The notes under the pieces were generated by a model. That model had not been told where the DNA came from. It did not search any database and was given only the letters and a program-made list of their open reading frames with translations. Shown in pieces: positions 33,715 through 45,321 of a stretch of DNA of 64,000 nt (position 1 is its first letter; each line of letters starts with the position of its first letter). Source of the stretch: Chamaelirium japonicum (taxonomy: Eukaryota > Streptophyta > Magnoliopsida > Liliales > Melanthiaceae); contig OX393554.1 in the NCBI GenBank assembly GCA_947650365.1, positions 39,715,200 to 39,779,199 of the forward strand. The letters are read 5' to 3'. Both the position numbers and the translations under genes were made by a program.

Positions 33715-34290
33715 GGGAAATTTTATTCATACCCCAAAAATCTGTACTTAGCCCCCTATCCCTAGCGTTTCTCAATAACTTACTCAACAATCCTTTAATA
33801 CCAACAATGCCCTTTTTTTTGAACCCCAAACCCCAAAGCCCCTGCTCAGCATCTTTTGTACCCCAACCCAACCCAATGTTTGTTTAAACTTAGCCCAAGC
33901 CCAACCCGTCGGGTTGACCGGGTTGTGCAGGGTGGGTTCGGGTTAACCCAACCAAAGTCGGGTTGGGTTCGGGTTGGCCCGCCCAAGTTGCAGCTAGGGG
34001 TGGCAATGAGTCGTGTCGTGTCGGGTTCGTGTCGTGTCTAGTTTCGTGTCGTGTCCAAAACCCCTAGATCCGGACCCGACCCGTTTAACTAATCATGTCA
34101 AGATCCTAAACCCGTACCCGACTCGCTAATAAATAGGTAGACACGATAAGACCCGGTAAGACCCGTTTACCACCCGGATCTAGTAGGTTGACCCGATTCG
34201 ACCCAATCCGACTTGACCTGACCTGACCCGAAAGACCCATTGGTACTATATATTATAGTATTGGATTGCTGGTAGACCCGACCCGACCCG
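33715..34290. mobile_element. Partial, inverted copy of TIR element A with nested GGGTCG element
   Basis: Begins GGGAAATTTTATTCATACCC and runs as the reverse complement of about 28,190-28,703, including GGGTGGCAATGAGTCGTGTC (the end of the nested GGGTCG element). It stops near 34,290 before the opposite terminal repeat. Frames across it are low-complexity. Confidence 0.65.
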
Positions 34291-34309
34291 ACAAAGAGAT
34301 TGGTTTGGC

Positions 34310-34990
34310 CTAAGGACTAATGTGTGTAAGGTCCCTGACAAAGAGATTGGTTTAGCCTAAGGATATTCAAGAGATCGGTTTAGCGTAAGGTCCTTGTCCT
34401 GAAACTAACCCCCTCCCCTTTTCTTCTTCCCTCTCTCCTGAGCAGCGGTAGGGGCGGCGGGCGCGAGCTGCTCCAACGACGGGCGACGGGCACGACTGGC
34501 TCCGGCGGCAGCGCCTGGGGAGGCGGGCACGAGCGGCCCCGACAGCTGCAGCAGGCGACAGGCGCAAGTGGCTCCGACGACAGTGACCTCAACCCCGACA
34601 ACCTTGACCTCGACCTTGACGACCTAGCGAGCCGCGGAGGCGAAGGCGGCAGCGGCGGCGGGGATTTAGTTAGGTCTAGGGTTCAACCCATGACCTGTAG
34701 ATTAGGTCCGGCAGGCCGCGGGGCGGGGGGAGGAGGGTTCAGTTAGGGGGAGGGGGGGTTTCAGTTAGGTTTGGCGGCGGCGAAGGACGGGGTTCGGTTA
34801 GGTTCCGCTACGGTAGCAGGAGGGGGGTTCGATTCGGTCCGATAGTGACGGAAGGGGAGGAGGGCAGGGGGTCCAGTGGTTCCGAGGGACCTAGTGCAAC
34901 ACCATCTTGCTGATCATGATTGAACCATTGAATGTGTCTAAATCGGTATGTTTGGTTTGGCTCCGGCACACCCCTATAGATCTTTTCGCG
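34310..34990. repeat. C/G-rich dispersed repeat
   Basis: An inverted relative of 28,945-29,590 (GGTTCGGTTAGGTT blocks). GGTTTGGCCTAAGGA and GGTTTAGCCTAAGGA are repeated near 34,304-34,362. It lies directly upstream of the AIG2-like gene and may include its promoter, but I see no clear TATA box. Confidence 0.4.
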
Positions 34991-35020
34991 TAGGCCCCTC
35001 CTTGTCCCGAAATTGCTTGT

Positions 35021-35021
35021 C

Positions 35022-35056
<35 letters not shown>
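35021..35056 (+). repeat. (GA)n in the 5' leader of the AIG2-like gene
   Basis: A short GA microsatellite ending one base before the ATG at 35,058. The open frame continues upstream through it to 35,013, giving an RE-repeat extension; I reject that start because the family begins at the residues just before the YGTL loop. Confidence 0.85.
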
Positions 35057-35057
<1 letters not shown>

Positions 35058-35062
<5 letters not shown>

Positions 35063-35633
35063 TCGGACGCTGGTTTTCGTCTACGGGACGCTGAAGCGGG
35101 GTTTTCCCAACCACGGCCTCGTCGACGGCCTGATACGGTCCGGCGACGCCTCCTTTGTGTCCGTGGGCCGCACCGCCGGTCGCTTCCCCCTCGTCTGCGG
35201 GCCCAACGGGATCCCCTTCCTGCTCAACCTACCCGGATCAGGCGAGCGCGTTCGGGGGGAGCTCTACGCCGTCTCCGCTTTGGGGATCTCCCGCATGGAC
35301 GAGCTCGAGGGCACCCGCCGCAGCCACTACGAGCGGCTCCCCCTCGCGGTGATTTCCTCCTCGTCATCCTGCGGTGGCGGAGGCGGAGGCGGAGGCGGAG
35401 GCGCAGGCGGAGGCGCAGGCGGGGGCGAGGAGATCGAGGATGAGGAGGCGGTACAGGCGGAGGCGTACTTTGCTCACAGGAGCTACGCGGAGGAGATGTG
35501 GGGGAGGAGCGAAGTGAAGGGGCTCACCTCCTACTCCGAGGCGGCAGCGAGGGTATACGTTAAGCCGTCGGACAGGCCGCGGGACACCACATTCCTCGAC
35601 CACATCCGGATCTTTGTATCTGGGCCTAAATGA
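35058..35633 (+). CDS. AIG2-like protein, putative gamma-glutamylcyclotransferase
   Basis: A 191-residue intronless gene of the AIG2-like/GGCT-like family (gamma-glutamylcyclotransferase fold, as in plant proteins annotated as putative gamma-glutamylcyclotransferase). These enzymes release 5-oxoproline from gamma-glutamyl amino compounds; the actual substrate here is unknown. The N-terminal strand and substrate loop are FVYGTLKRG (residues 7-15). GELYAVS is at 68-73 onward. The DELEG motif at 81-85 supplies the likely catalytic Glu84, followed by HYERLPL (90-96). AEAYFAHRSY (135-144) is the later conserved strand. A Gly-rich insert (106-123), encoded by a GGAGGC repeat, is unusual. The start at 35,058 is chosen over an upstream GA-repeat extension. 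A broken paralogue lies at 27,265, and a Copia LTR starts about 70 bp after the stop. Confidence 0.92.
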
Positions 35634-35699
35634 TATGCACATTGTCACAATGAATTACAAACCATATCAGTATTTTTTTTTTAGGAGAAAACCATATCG

Positions 35700-35866
35700 G
35701 TGTTATGAGATCTTCCGATCGTGTGGATTGTCCACCGTCGGATCTTTCCCATGGATTAGGGTTTCATATAGATTGATTGGGCCTTAAGTAAGCTTACCCT
35801 ATAAATAATATACGATCCCTTTAGGGTGGGGCACATTTTCAGTATCTCGGATCTTCCATACTTTAA
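35700..35866 (+). mobile_element. Probable 5' LTR of the Copia element, with PBS
   Basis: TGTTATGAGATC...TACTTTAACA has TG...CA ends. It is followed by CGTTATTAATACGA (35,869-35,882), close to the Copia half-tRNA-Met primer-binding form (CGTTATCAGCACGA). A TATA-like TATAAATAA occurs at ~35,800. The downstream Copia polyprotein on the same strand fits. No matching 3' LTR was found in the window. Confidence 0.5.
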
Positions 35867-35882
35867 CACGTTATTAATACGA

Positions 35883-37464
35883 TTTGCCGAGCCGGGCCGA
35901 TAGAGAGAAATCTCATCGCAGAAGAAAGACGAGGAGAGAGAAGAGAGAGAAAGAGACATGGGAAAGAAGCGGAGAGAGACAGCAGCAATCGGCGGCGGGT
36001 TAATCTCCTCCAAGCTTCCGGCGAGTCCCACGGCAACGAACGGTGCAAAGGTACACCCGATGACCACCTCCCCCCCCTTTTACGTAGCACCCCTCGCATG
36101 AGCCTGCGGTAGGGCTGCGCGACCGGCGTTGGCAGCGGGCTCCACCCGCGTGCGTCGGCAGCGGACTGCACCCGCGTGCGGCGGAACGGCTTGTACTCGC
36201 GTCCGGTGGTGGCGTCTGGCGACGGCCGGCTGCACCCGCATGCAACAGCGGCAGCGGGCTGCACCCGCGTGCGTCGGCAACGGGCTGCGCTCGCAGTGGC
36301 AACAGGCTGCATTTGCGAGAGGCTTCGGCATCGGCGGGCTGCACTTGGGTGTGACGATGGCAAGCTACGCTCGCAAGTGACGACGACTCGTGAGATAGGT
36401 TCGACGGTGGTTAGAAAACCCGACCATATCAGAGAAGATATACAATATCTTCTCCGGTTGGTTATTACCGACCCGATCTGTTTTAATACAGACCTGACTC
36501 GATCTGTTTTAATACAGACCCGACCCAATCTGTCTTAATACAGATCCGACCTGACTGCATATGATAGACCCGACCCGACGGTGGTTCGTACGGACCTGAC
36601 CTAACTGTGATTAGTACAGACCTGACCCGACTGTGGTTAATACAAACCCGACCCATCTAAGTTTGTATGGAATCATTATATTTAATAGTCTGATTTAATC
36701 TAGACTATCCTTTTTTTTTCCTGTTATAGTGGGCCTGATCTTGGCCTGATTTGATCGATCCAAGTACAAATCTTAACTATTTGGACTGTTCCAGACCCAT
36801 TGGTACGGTGCGATTTTATAAATTTATTTTATATAATGTATGTTTAATTTGGACTGTTTAATTTGATATTGTGATCCTGAGTCCGATATAGATCCATTTT
36901 CAGCGATACATATATAGTTCTTGAGTATTTGGGCCGTTCCGGACTCATCGATATGGTTTGATCTTATTAGTTTAAATAATTTAATATATATTTAATATGG
37001 ACCATTGATTTTAGTTATGTGATCGTGGACCTGATCTAGACCGGATCTAGATGATCCAAATATATATCTTGGTTATTTGGACCATTCCGGACACATCGGT
37101 ATGATCCGATCTTACAAACCCAAACTATTTTGCATCTTATCACTGTTTATGATAATGCAATTGATAAATAACTTGTCTAATTAAATTATTAATGCAAGTT
37201 TATTTACTAGGCATACCTCTGCTTCATAATTCTAAATAGATATACTACATTTACCTCGTATTTTGTTTGATAGTACAGATTAGCCTTGTGTGAGCTTGGC
37301 TCTTGTCAGTCAAGAAAGTATAAATGGCTACAGATACCTTATAATTAGTTTTTCAGGGCCAATAGTCCCATAGTAGATATAACTTTAGTATTTTTATAAT
37401 CTGATAGTTTTAATCAGTTTTCTGATTATACAATACTTAGAATTCTATACATATCCTAATTAGA
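35883..37464. other. Copia leader region: GC-rich repeats, then diverged tandem repeats
   Basis: 35,890-36,380 is GC-rich with GGCTGCACCCGCGTGCG-type repeats that open long spurious frames on both strands. From 36,400 to about 36,670 there are tandem phrases CGACC(T/C)GATCTGTTTTAATACAGAC, and from 36,730 to 37,120 a looser ~150-190-bp repeat (ATTTGGACTGTTCC...). No gene. Confidence 0.5.
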
Positions 37465-40400
37465 ATTCAAGACCCTTGAAGTCAGTGACAAGAATTATCT
37501 AGACTAGCATCTACGTCTAGATGTTACTCTTCATTTATAATTGATAGGGAGTGTAATTGAGGATGAAAACCAACTTCCCTTTGAAAGAAAACTAGGACAA
37601 CAATTTTATTACGCCATCACCTCCACCCCAACCTCAAAAATGAATACCTGACTAAGGTTGGCCCCTGGCCCTATAGAAGTCCCTGAGGGATAAGTTTGAC
37701 CACCAGAGGATTATCATACTCCCAACGACCAGGGATGAGTGGATTATAATTCGGTATCAAAATATAACTCATCAATATTCTGTGTAATCTTGCTCGTAGA
37801 ATTATGTGGAGAAATTATCAAAGCCAAATGATTGATAAGACACTATTTGTTTTACATGCCATGAACATGCTCTTGCAGCAGCAGTATCATGAGCATAGTT
37901 TCTTAAAGTTTGATGATGTCATCTCTGTCCTCTTAGTTGCAGAAGAAAAGAACAAAATTTTGATGCAAAAATCATAGCTCCAAGTCCGCTAGAGCCATGA
38001 CACTGTTTAAAGCAAATATTAATGAAGGATATCACAGATATCAAGGCACGGGTTGTAGTAGAGGAGTTCGTCATAACTACCCCGGAAGAGGTAATAATCA
38101 TGATAAATTTAGCTACCCTGGAAGAGGCGGCTGTAATGATCGAGCAAAATATAACCACCTTGGAAAAGGTGAATATAATCCATAAAATGTTATAAATTTT
38201 AAGAAAGCAAAAATTAGACGTGGCATGTTCCTCCCATTGAAAATCCACCACCAACAAACACACCACAAGAAGCTTGTTACAGGTGTGGAGGTATAGATCA
38301 TTGGTCATACACCTATCTTGCATCGAAGAAAAATATAAAACTGTACCATAGTTCCCAAAAAGATCATAAAGGCAAACATGATGAGCAATTTTGATAACAT
38401 AGATAATCTAGACGATACTCCCGATTGCACCTAGTTAAAAGTCCTCAAGATTCTTCAAACATATAGATGATTGACTTGACAATAAATAATGAAGGTCTAA
38501 ATGATATAACCTCATAATGTGTTAACCATAGCTGGACCTACACAAATGATAGAAGACTCTGGAAGAGTCAATCTTGTGTTATCAAATGGTATCCATTTTA
38601 TTTATCTAAAATGTTTATGCTCAAGTAGTTCTGGAAGAACCTTACTGAGCTATAAAGACATTCGTATGAATGGATACCATATCGAAATACAAAACGAAAT
38701 AAACCTGAAGTTCTCATTAGAAGAATTCTCCACCCTCTTAGTAAGGATATGATAGACTCGTATTGGGATAATCGAATCTCATCCAATTAGGAGCCAGAAG
38801 CTCATTGCCAATGAGAAGTCTTTGGTAAGCTAAAAGCTTAAAGACCATATACCCATAAACCTTTGGCATGACTGACTTGGTCATCCTGGATCCTCTATGC
38901 TTAAAAAGGATCACAGAAAATTCTATTGACTATCCTTTAGGGATAACCTCTGAGTCACCACCTTTACTTCATAGGATACAAAATGACATTTATAAGACCT
39001 ATGCGCCCATTTAATGGAACCTTTGTAGATATTATATGGTATTCTTAGATCCTTGATTAGATGGTCACATGTTTATCTTTTATCTACTAAAAAGGTAGCT
39101 TTGGTTAGACTACTTGTCCAGATTATCAAGCTTAGAGCTCATTCTTTAAACCATCCTATATATTCACTGATTTCACCTTCCCAGGCATTTGATGATTTTT
39201 GTTTATCGATATAAATTGATATAGAACATTATGTTTTTCATGTTCATATCCAAAATGATTTCACGGAGTCTCTTATTTAACGCCTTTAGCTGGCAGCTAG
39301 GCCACTCTTAATACAATGTAGACTTTTCGTTATTGCTTGAGGGCATGTCATACTTATTCAGCTTAGAATCGTATCCCACTATAAAACTTTTATACTCGTT
39401 TGGTATCAGAAAACCAACTTAATATCTCGAATTTGTACAAATTTGGCTATACAGTATAAATTTCTATTCCGCCACCAAAGAGAATCATAATAGGTCCCCA
39501 ACGAAGATTAGGTATTTATATCAGTTTTGATCGAATATGTGACGACCAAGAGCCAAGAGCCAAGACTCCTGAAGCTGGGATACCAAGATGACTAAGGTGA
39601 GGTGAGGTGTACAAGACCATAAGGTAGCCACACATCGCCTAGAGAGAAGGAGATCATGAGCTACTTATATATTTTCCCCTTCGGAACATAGAAGACGTGT
39701 TTTAAAACCGTGCGTCTCTATAGATTTCGTAAGAACTCAGTAGTTAAGCGTGCTCGGGCGAGAATAGTACCAGGATGGGTGATCCCCTGGGAAGTTCTTG
39801 TGTGGGCACGGGCTAAGCGGACAAAATCTTGTGTATTTGGGGCGGATGTTACAAAATAGTATTTGAGCTGCCAAGATGGATGAGGTGAGGTGAGATATAC
39901 AAGACCATAAGTTAGCCACACATCACCTGGAAAGAAGGAGATCATGAGCTACTTATATAATTTTCCCTCCCAAACATAGAAGATGCGTTTTAAAACCGTG
40001 CGTTGCTACAGATTTCGTAAGAACTCCGTAGTTAAGCGTGCTCGGGCGAGAGTAGTACCAGGATGGGTGACCCCCTAGGAAGTTCTTGTGCGGGCACGGA
40101 CAAAGCGGACAAAATCTTGTGTGTTTGGGGCGGATGTTACAGAATCACCATCTATAATTAAATACCTAGAACCATTAATCGGTGATCTATTTTTTATAAT
40201 GTTTATGGATTATCACTTCGATGAGTCAGAATTTTCGCCGTTAAGGGAGATAAGAACATGGGTGTTCTAGAAAAACGATGTGAATTATCGTGAAATACTT
40301 TCACTCTGTCTTATCTAAATCATATGATTTTCTAATATGAATACAGAGTTAGGAGAATTATGCATCTAAAGGAAATTACAAACCAATTACCTGATGCATT

Positions 40401-41950
40401 TAATGATATAGCTAGAGTGACAAAGTCACATAAGCCAGCTATGAATGCACCTGATCGAATTAGTATCCCAGAAGGACAGAATTTGAACAAGGTAGCAAAC
40501 CAGTCCACTGCACGCTAGAAGTATGGTGGACCTATAGGTTCCAAAAGGTTTAGCTCCCCGGAAGAGGAAGTTAAATAAAAATCATACCCTAAGAAAGCTC
40601 CAGAAGTAGTGTCTCTAGAAGAGGCGATGCATAATTCTTCGATCGAAATTTTGCCCCAAGTCCTTGAAGTGACTGGAAATCAAAGTCCCAATTTTCCTTA
40701 AACTATCATTATGCTTCGGACGAGGTTATGACCAGGTCCTTGAAGTGATTGGAAAAATAGTACTGGTACCGAATAATAATGAGATCTTAATGTTCTGTCT
40801 ATATTCAGAAAAAATTTGGGACTGAAAGAATGCAGTCATCGATGACGTATTTACATATACAGTAGCTACTGAATAGCAAAGGGCAATAATATAAAAAGCA
40901 TCCATGAATGTCGACAAATGAAGAATTGGCCAAAAATAGAAATATGCTAATCAAGCGGAACTTAATTCCCTTGAAAAATATGGAGTATTTGGATCTATAG
41001 TACAAACATTATCTAGAATAAACTTAGTAGGTTTTAGATAAGTATTTCTCTAGAAGAGTAGTGAAAATGGTGAAATTCAAAGATTAAAGCATGACTTGTG
41101 TACAAGGATTCTCGCAGAAACCCAAGATCGATTACGACGAAATATATTCGATCTCCGGTAATGGATGCAATAACGTTCATTAGCTCAACAGTATCTGAAA
41201 AACTCCATATAAAGCTAATGGACATCATGATTGCATACGGAGAACTAGACATTGAAATATATATGAAAATCCTTGAAGGATTTAAGTTACTAGAAGCAAA
41301 GTCCAAAAGTACGTACACACTCAATTTGATTAAGACGTGTGTTGTACGGGATAAAATAGTCTGGAAGACTAGTACAATCGTTTGAGTGACTATTTGTCTA
41401 GAGAATGTTATAAAAACGATCTCGTATGTCATCGTATGTTTATAAAGAAATTCTTGAATGGATTTTCCATAGTAGTAGTATTTGTTGATGGCATCAACAT
41501 AATCAAGACTCTGGAAGAGCTCAAAAAGGCTGCTAACTATTTGAAATAAAAGACATAATTAAAACTAAGTTTTTGTCTCGGCCTGCAGATCGAGCATATA
41601 GAGAGTGAAATTTTAGTCCATCAGTCCAATTATAATAAGAAACTCTTGAAGAGGTTTAGTATGGATAAATGTCATTCATTAAGTACATATATAGTCATTC
41701 GGTCTTTGGATATTGAAAGAGATCCATTTAGACCAATAGTGGAAAACGAAGATATATTTGGTCTTGAAGTACCATTTTTAAGTGTCATTGAAGCAATACT
41801 ATACTTAGCACAGCGCACTAAACCTAACAAGGTATTTTCTGTGAATATATTTGTTAAATATAGTATTGTAGCTACTCTTAGTTACTGAAACAGAATCAAA
41901 CATATATTTATATATCTTCATGAAAATGTTGAAAAAGGTCTCATCCCTGG
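37465..41950 (+). pseudogene. Decayed Copia polyprotein (gag-protease-integrase-RT)
   Basis: Broken + strand frames read in family order. Gag starts near 37,465 (the NYL...LDA region), with LWKSL near 37,670 and a basic RG-rich linker near 38,040. A zinc-knuckle relic, CYRCGGIDHWSYTY (~38,277), has lost its last Cys. A protease/linker region near 38,510-38,760 includes SYKDIRMNGYHIE. Integrase relics run from 38,870 to 39,530, and SPSIIKYLEPLIGDLF lies at ~40,145. Reverse transcriptase gives PVMDAITF (41,155), DIEIYMKILEGFK (41,250), the catalytic YVDD region decayed to VVFVDGINI (~41,475), FCLGLQIEH (~41,570) and FSVNIFVKYS (41,840). Stops and frameshifts are numerous. A Cassandra element splits the integrase-RT linker at 39,538-40,141. 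Confidence 0.85.
39538..40141 (-). mobile_element. Cassandra TRIM (LTRs carrying 5S rRNA sequence)
   Basis: Two direct repeats (39,538-39,853 and about 39,868-40,141) each contain GTTAAGCGTGCTCGGGCGAG and GTACCAGGATGGGTGA, the 3' two-thirds of plant 5S rRNA with its internal promoter. They end GGGGCGGATGTTACA. Read on the minus strand each starts TGTAACATCCGCCCC, the Cassandra LTR start. Four of five flanking bases match (GAATA / GAATC), a decayed target duplication. The left copy is full length (316 bp). The right copy lacks its first ~40 bp, and the usual interior with its PBS is missing, so the copy is deleted at the LTR-LTR junction. It interrupts the Copia coding region. Confidence 0.88.
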
Positions 41951-42019
41951 ATCTCCCACGGCCTTGTTGAAGAAGGAGGAACATTTGCTCTCAGAATAAA
42001 CATAGTATATATGCTCACA

Positions 42020-42136
42020 TATATAAGAAGTACAGTATTTAGTTGAAATGGTTAAGTGCCGCTTGGGTTACCTCGGATATGTGCGATCGAATCCTGCAAC
42101 CTGGAAGGCTAGGCATTGTCTCAACCTTTTTTTTTC
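42020..42136 (+). mobile_element. tRNA-derived SINE-like element
   Basis: TGGTTAAGTGCCGC (42,049-42,062) fits a pol III A box. GATCGAATC (42,085-42,093) fits the B box GWTCRANNC. A T9 run (42,127-42,135) could be both terminator and tail. About 115 bp, directly after the end of the Copia remnant. No target duplication established. Confidence 0.5.
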
Positions 42137-42159
42137 TTCTAATTATAACTGAGGGTATA

Positions 42160-42352
42160 TGCGGGGGCCAGGTCAACCGTCGCAAAAAAGATACTGGCCG
42201 CCATAAGTATTCATAGCAAATACGGTGGTTCCAGCCGAAAAGAGCTATTTCGACGGAGCCTTTTGTGGCAAGGTTATTCGGTGGCTAGGCCCCCGATTAA
42301 CACTATAAACGGCCTTTTTTGACCCCCGATTAATCGGAGATCTGTTATAGTG
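42160..42352 (-). mobile_element. Possible CACTA transposon end
   Basis: The right edge read on the minus strand begins CACTATAACAGATCTCCG, followed by two TTAATCGGGGG subterminal repeats (42,318-42,332 and 42,283-42,296 on the + strand as CCCCGATTAA). A CACTA terminus with subterminal repeats is characteristic of the En/Spm superfamily. The other end is not visible, so this is a fragment. Confidence 0.4.
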
Positions 42353-42785
42353 TGTGACGATCTTGTGCTGCCAAGTAGTCCACTGCTACCCATACTGCAT
42401 CCGCATTTCTCCATCTTATGTAATGCTTTGATCTTCTTTGGGATGTAAGACTCTCTCAAGGGTTGGGTCATGACCCTGGTTGAGGTCAGGCAACATCTGT
42501 TCGTGAGCCCAACCACCAGCTGGTCATCATGCTTAGCCCTATTTCTGCATCGGTGGGCAGAGATGCAGCCAGCTGAAAGTAAAAGGGTAAACCTTTTGCA
42601 ACTTTGCCTCTTTATACTTTCACAACTATTGGTGAAGAAGTAAACGCAGCCCTATAATCTCCTGTTTGGGTGAGTAGATGTCTGTCATTACAAAGCCCAA
42701 TGTGCACTGCAATGCAGCCACTACCCATGGCCTAACTCCTCATCTTTGTACCCCCTATAAAGACCCTCAACCGATCATCTCCCTT

Positions 42786-43241
42786 AGGGCTGGCAATTTC
42801 GGACCCGACACGACCCCGACACAAAGTTAGCGGGTCTGGGTCAGGGCTAAACGAGTTCGGGTCGTAAACGGGTCGACACGATAGACCCGTTTAATAAACG
42901 GGTCGGGTCCGGGTTTAGGGTCTGGACACGGTAGACCCGGGAAGACCCGTTATGTATTCAACGGGTCGGGTCGGGTCTACCCGCAATCCGATACTATAAT
43001 ATATAATACCAGCGGGTCTTTCGGGTCAGGTCGGGTCGAGTCGGATTGGGTCGGATCGGGTCAACTGAATAGTCCGAGTGATAAACGGGTCTTATCGGGT
43101 CTACCCGTTTATTGGCGGGTCGGGTACGGGTTTAGGATCTAGACACGATTAGTTAAACGGGTCGGGTCTGGGGTTTTTGGACACGAACCCGACTAGACAC
43201 GACACGACCAGGACACGACCCTACCCATTGCCACCCCTAGG
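42786..43241. mobile_element. GGGTCG-family hAT-like element
   Basis: Starts AGGGCTGGCAATTTCGGACC and ends CATTGCCACCCCTA, inverted ends of the family seen with a perfect target duplication at 50,837. The interior is repeated GACCCG/CGGGTC. Flanks do not match each other, so the insertion is old or rearranged. Confidence 0.6.
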
Positions 43242-43259
43242 TGGAGGTCATTATGCACC

Positions 43260-44160
43260 CTAAGGAGACCTTTGTGGACTCATGTAGTCTTTCTAGTATT
43301 ATAATGAGATAGGTGCTCCGATCTTTGCAAAAAAAAAAAAAAAAATGGTGTTGTGAACTGATGTTGTAATGTATTCCTATGGTACCTAACCAATATGAAG
43401 TTATTATCGTCTTAGTCATCACTTATGTCTGTATGTCATTTTCGTGGTCACTTTCATAGTTGATTTCCAAAGTACGGTCTTAAGGCAAGGAAAGAATTAC
43501 TGATCATACTCCTAACCATGTCCGTAACCATTTGATTATGTCTTTCGTCTATATGTCACTTTGGTCAAGCTGACCAGGCATCGCAGATTGTGCAATGAGG
43601 TGTTGCTTAAGGAATCTATCAAATGGGCATCAATATTGACCTGATTCAACATATTTTCCTGGTACTCACCACCTTTTATCGGATTTAAGTCGTTTTGTTT
43701 ATCTTTCTACTCCTCTTCGAAGTTTTTAAACTAATGCCTTAGGTTTGTCAAATTGTAAGTAGATATACGCACAACATGCAAAAATTACAATGAAGACGCC
43801 TTTGACCATTATAATACGGAGTGGGTAAAGTTCCGCATAAGTTGGTGTGTATAACTTCTTGTGGTAGTTTTCTTAGCCTCTTGGTATTCGATCGATCTGT
43901 CCCTTTATACAGTAAACATAAGTACCCAAGTCAGAGAAGTCAAGATTTTTTTAAGACTCCATCATCCACTAATTTTCTAATATCTTTTTAAGAGGATGTG
44001 TTCCAATGATGCAGACGAGTTGGCGTCGTATCCAAATTTTCAGAACACCATCTTTATGTTTGTAGCACCCATAACGATCCAGAAGCCCTATTGATGAACC
44101 ATCAACTCCAACGGATTTGTCTTTCATTTATCTTTAACTCAATCTTTATTTCATGTGAAT
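43260..44160 (-). pseudogene. Decayed Copia GAG-pre-integrase/integrase fragment
   Basis: Minus-strand frames show LVDDGVLKKS (pre-integrase, near 43,965), then YKGTDRSNTKRL. Next are a TTCATT...YIYL strand near 43,770 and a KSD-GGEY-like segment near 43,675, where the family has KxVKSDRGGEY. A QYTMPG-like relic lies near 43,580. The zinc-binding HHCC is not intact. It is opposite in orientation to the Copia remnant ending at 41,950, so it comes from a different element. Outer limits are approximate. Confidence 0.6.
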
Positions 44161-44169
44161 TGGACTACG

Positions 44170-45002
44170 GGATGAGGAGATATCTAAGTTTTTTTTTTCG
44201 GTAGGTGCGAGCCATGTATGTATCAAGTTCCAGCAATAGAATATATATGAACCGATCGATCGACTCATTAGTAAGTTAAATAGGATACCGTATGATCTTA
44301 GGTTGAGATTTAATCACAGCGGAGGGCATTCAAGGAGCCAAAAGGAAGCTAATAGGAGATTGTACAAGTCCAACTACCAAGCTATCTCTCTCTCCCCCCG
44401 TTCATTCGGGATCTCCATGCCCTTGAGATGCATGCCACGACTTCGATTTCCTTCCCCTTCTTCATGTCGTACAACTCTTTCCCTCTTCCCTATCACCTTA
44501 TTTTAATTTATTTTATTTCCTTATTTGTTTTTATCATCCAATGAGCAAGCATGATTGATTCGAGGGGCAATAATGAAACCCTAGAGACATCTTTGCTATA
44601 TAATTCTTGAAAAAGTCCGCATATGGGTTGATTTTCGAGATTAAAAAGAAAACTTTCTAGTTGAAGCATATCAGTTGTTAGTAAAATCCATTCCAACAAC
44701 TCTTCTAGGCTTCTTTGTCTACTTTCATCTATTCGCAAGCTTCTATCCCACCATCTACACTTCTTCAAGTTTCCAATGAAGGATCAATGTTGGAAAGCTT
44801 CATTCTCAAGCAAGCAATTGTCCCAGCTTCTTCATCACTTCTTCTGGACCATGCTCTCTCCTTCGCTTTTACATCTTGCGACACTAGAGTATTTGCTAAT
44901 GGTAGACATCGGTCAAAGCGTGGTTTGATTCCTCTATCGATATTTTTGTGTTATAATCATCCCTCTTTCTATGGCCTAGTTGCTGATTTTATCGAGATTA
45001 AC
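44170..45002. other. Non-genic stretch
   Basis: AT-rich sequence with short frames on both strands and no domain I recognise. The duplicated unit begins at 45,003. Confidence 0.4.
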
Positions 45003-45014
45003 AATCATGCTTGA

Positions 45015-45321
45015 CTTCTTATTAATCTTCTCCATTTGATTTCCTGTCTGCACGAGGACTTCCTAGGAGGTTACGCATCATAGTACTGCTCTCGTCCATC
45101 CACGCATAACTGCGGAGTACTTATGGAATTCGCAGCGGCACATGGTTTCAAAACGTGTCTTTGTGTTATAGGGATGTGAAGTTATATTTATAGCCCATAA
45201 TATCTATTTCACCAAGCGATGTGGGACTAATTCGTAGTCTTTGACACCTCACCTCACCTCACCCTAATTCATCATTCTTGGCTTTTTCCATCTCAGAGTC
45301 TTGGCTCTTGGTCTTCATAGA
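45015..45321 (+). mobile_element. Cassandra-like LTR fragment, copy in unit A
   Basis: GCACGAGGACTTCCTAGGAG ... CGCATAACTGCGGAGT (45,050-45,118) is a reverse-complement 5S rRNA relic. It is followed by ATGTGGGACTAATTC, repeated CACCTCACCT and TCAGAGTCTTGGCTCTTGGT, in the same order as the reverse complement of the LTRs at 39,538-40,141. It is a single diverged LTR without interior. Exact ends are unclear. The unit B copy is at about 47,097-47,413. Confidence 0.7.

Noticed and set aside
35013..35057. Upstream start for the AIG2-like gene
   Set aside because: It would add a 15-residue RE-repeat from the GA microsatellite; the conserved family start is the ATG at 35,058.
35863..36538. Long GC-rich frames on both strands, the longest 221 codons on the minus strand
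   Set aside because: Frames overlap in all phases over CACCCGCGTGCG-type repeats, with compositional Arg/Ala/Pro-rich translations and no domain.
39732..40090. 5S rRNA genes
   Set aside because: Only about the last two-thirds of 5S is present, embedded in LTR repeats with Cassandra ends; no complete 5S gene or tandem 5S array.
42786..43241. Perfect target duplication for the GGGTCG element here
   Set aside because: The flanking 8 bases (ATCTCCCT and GGTGGAGG) do not match.
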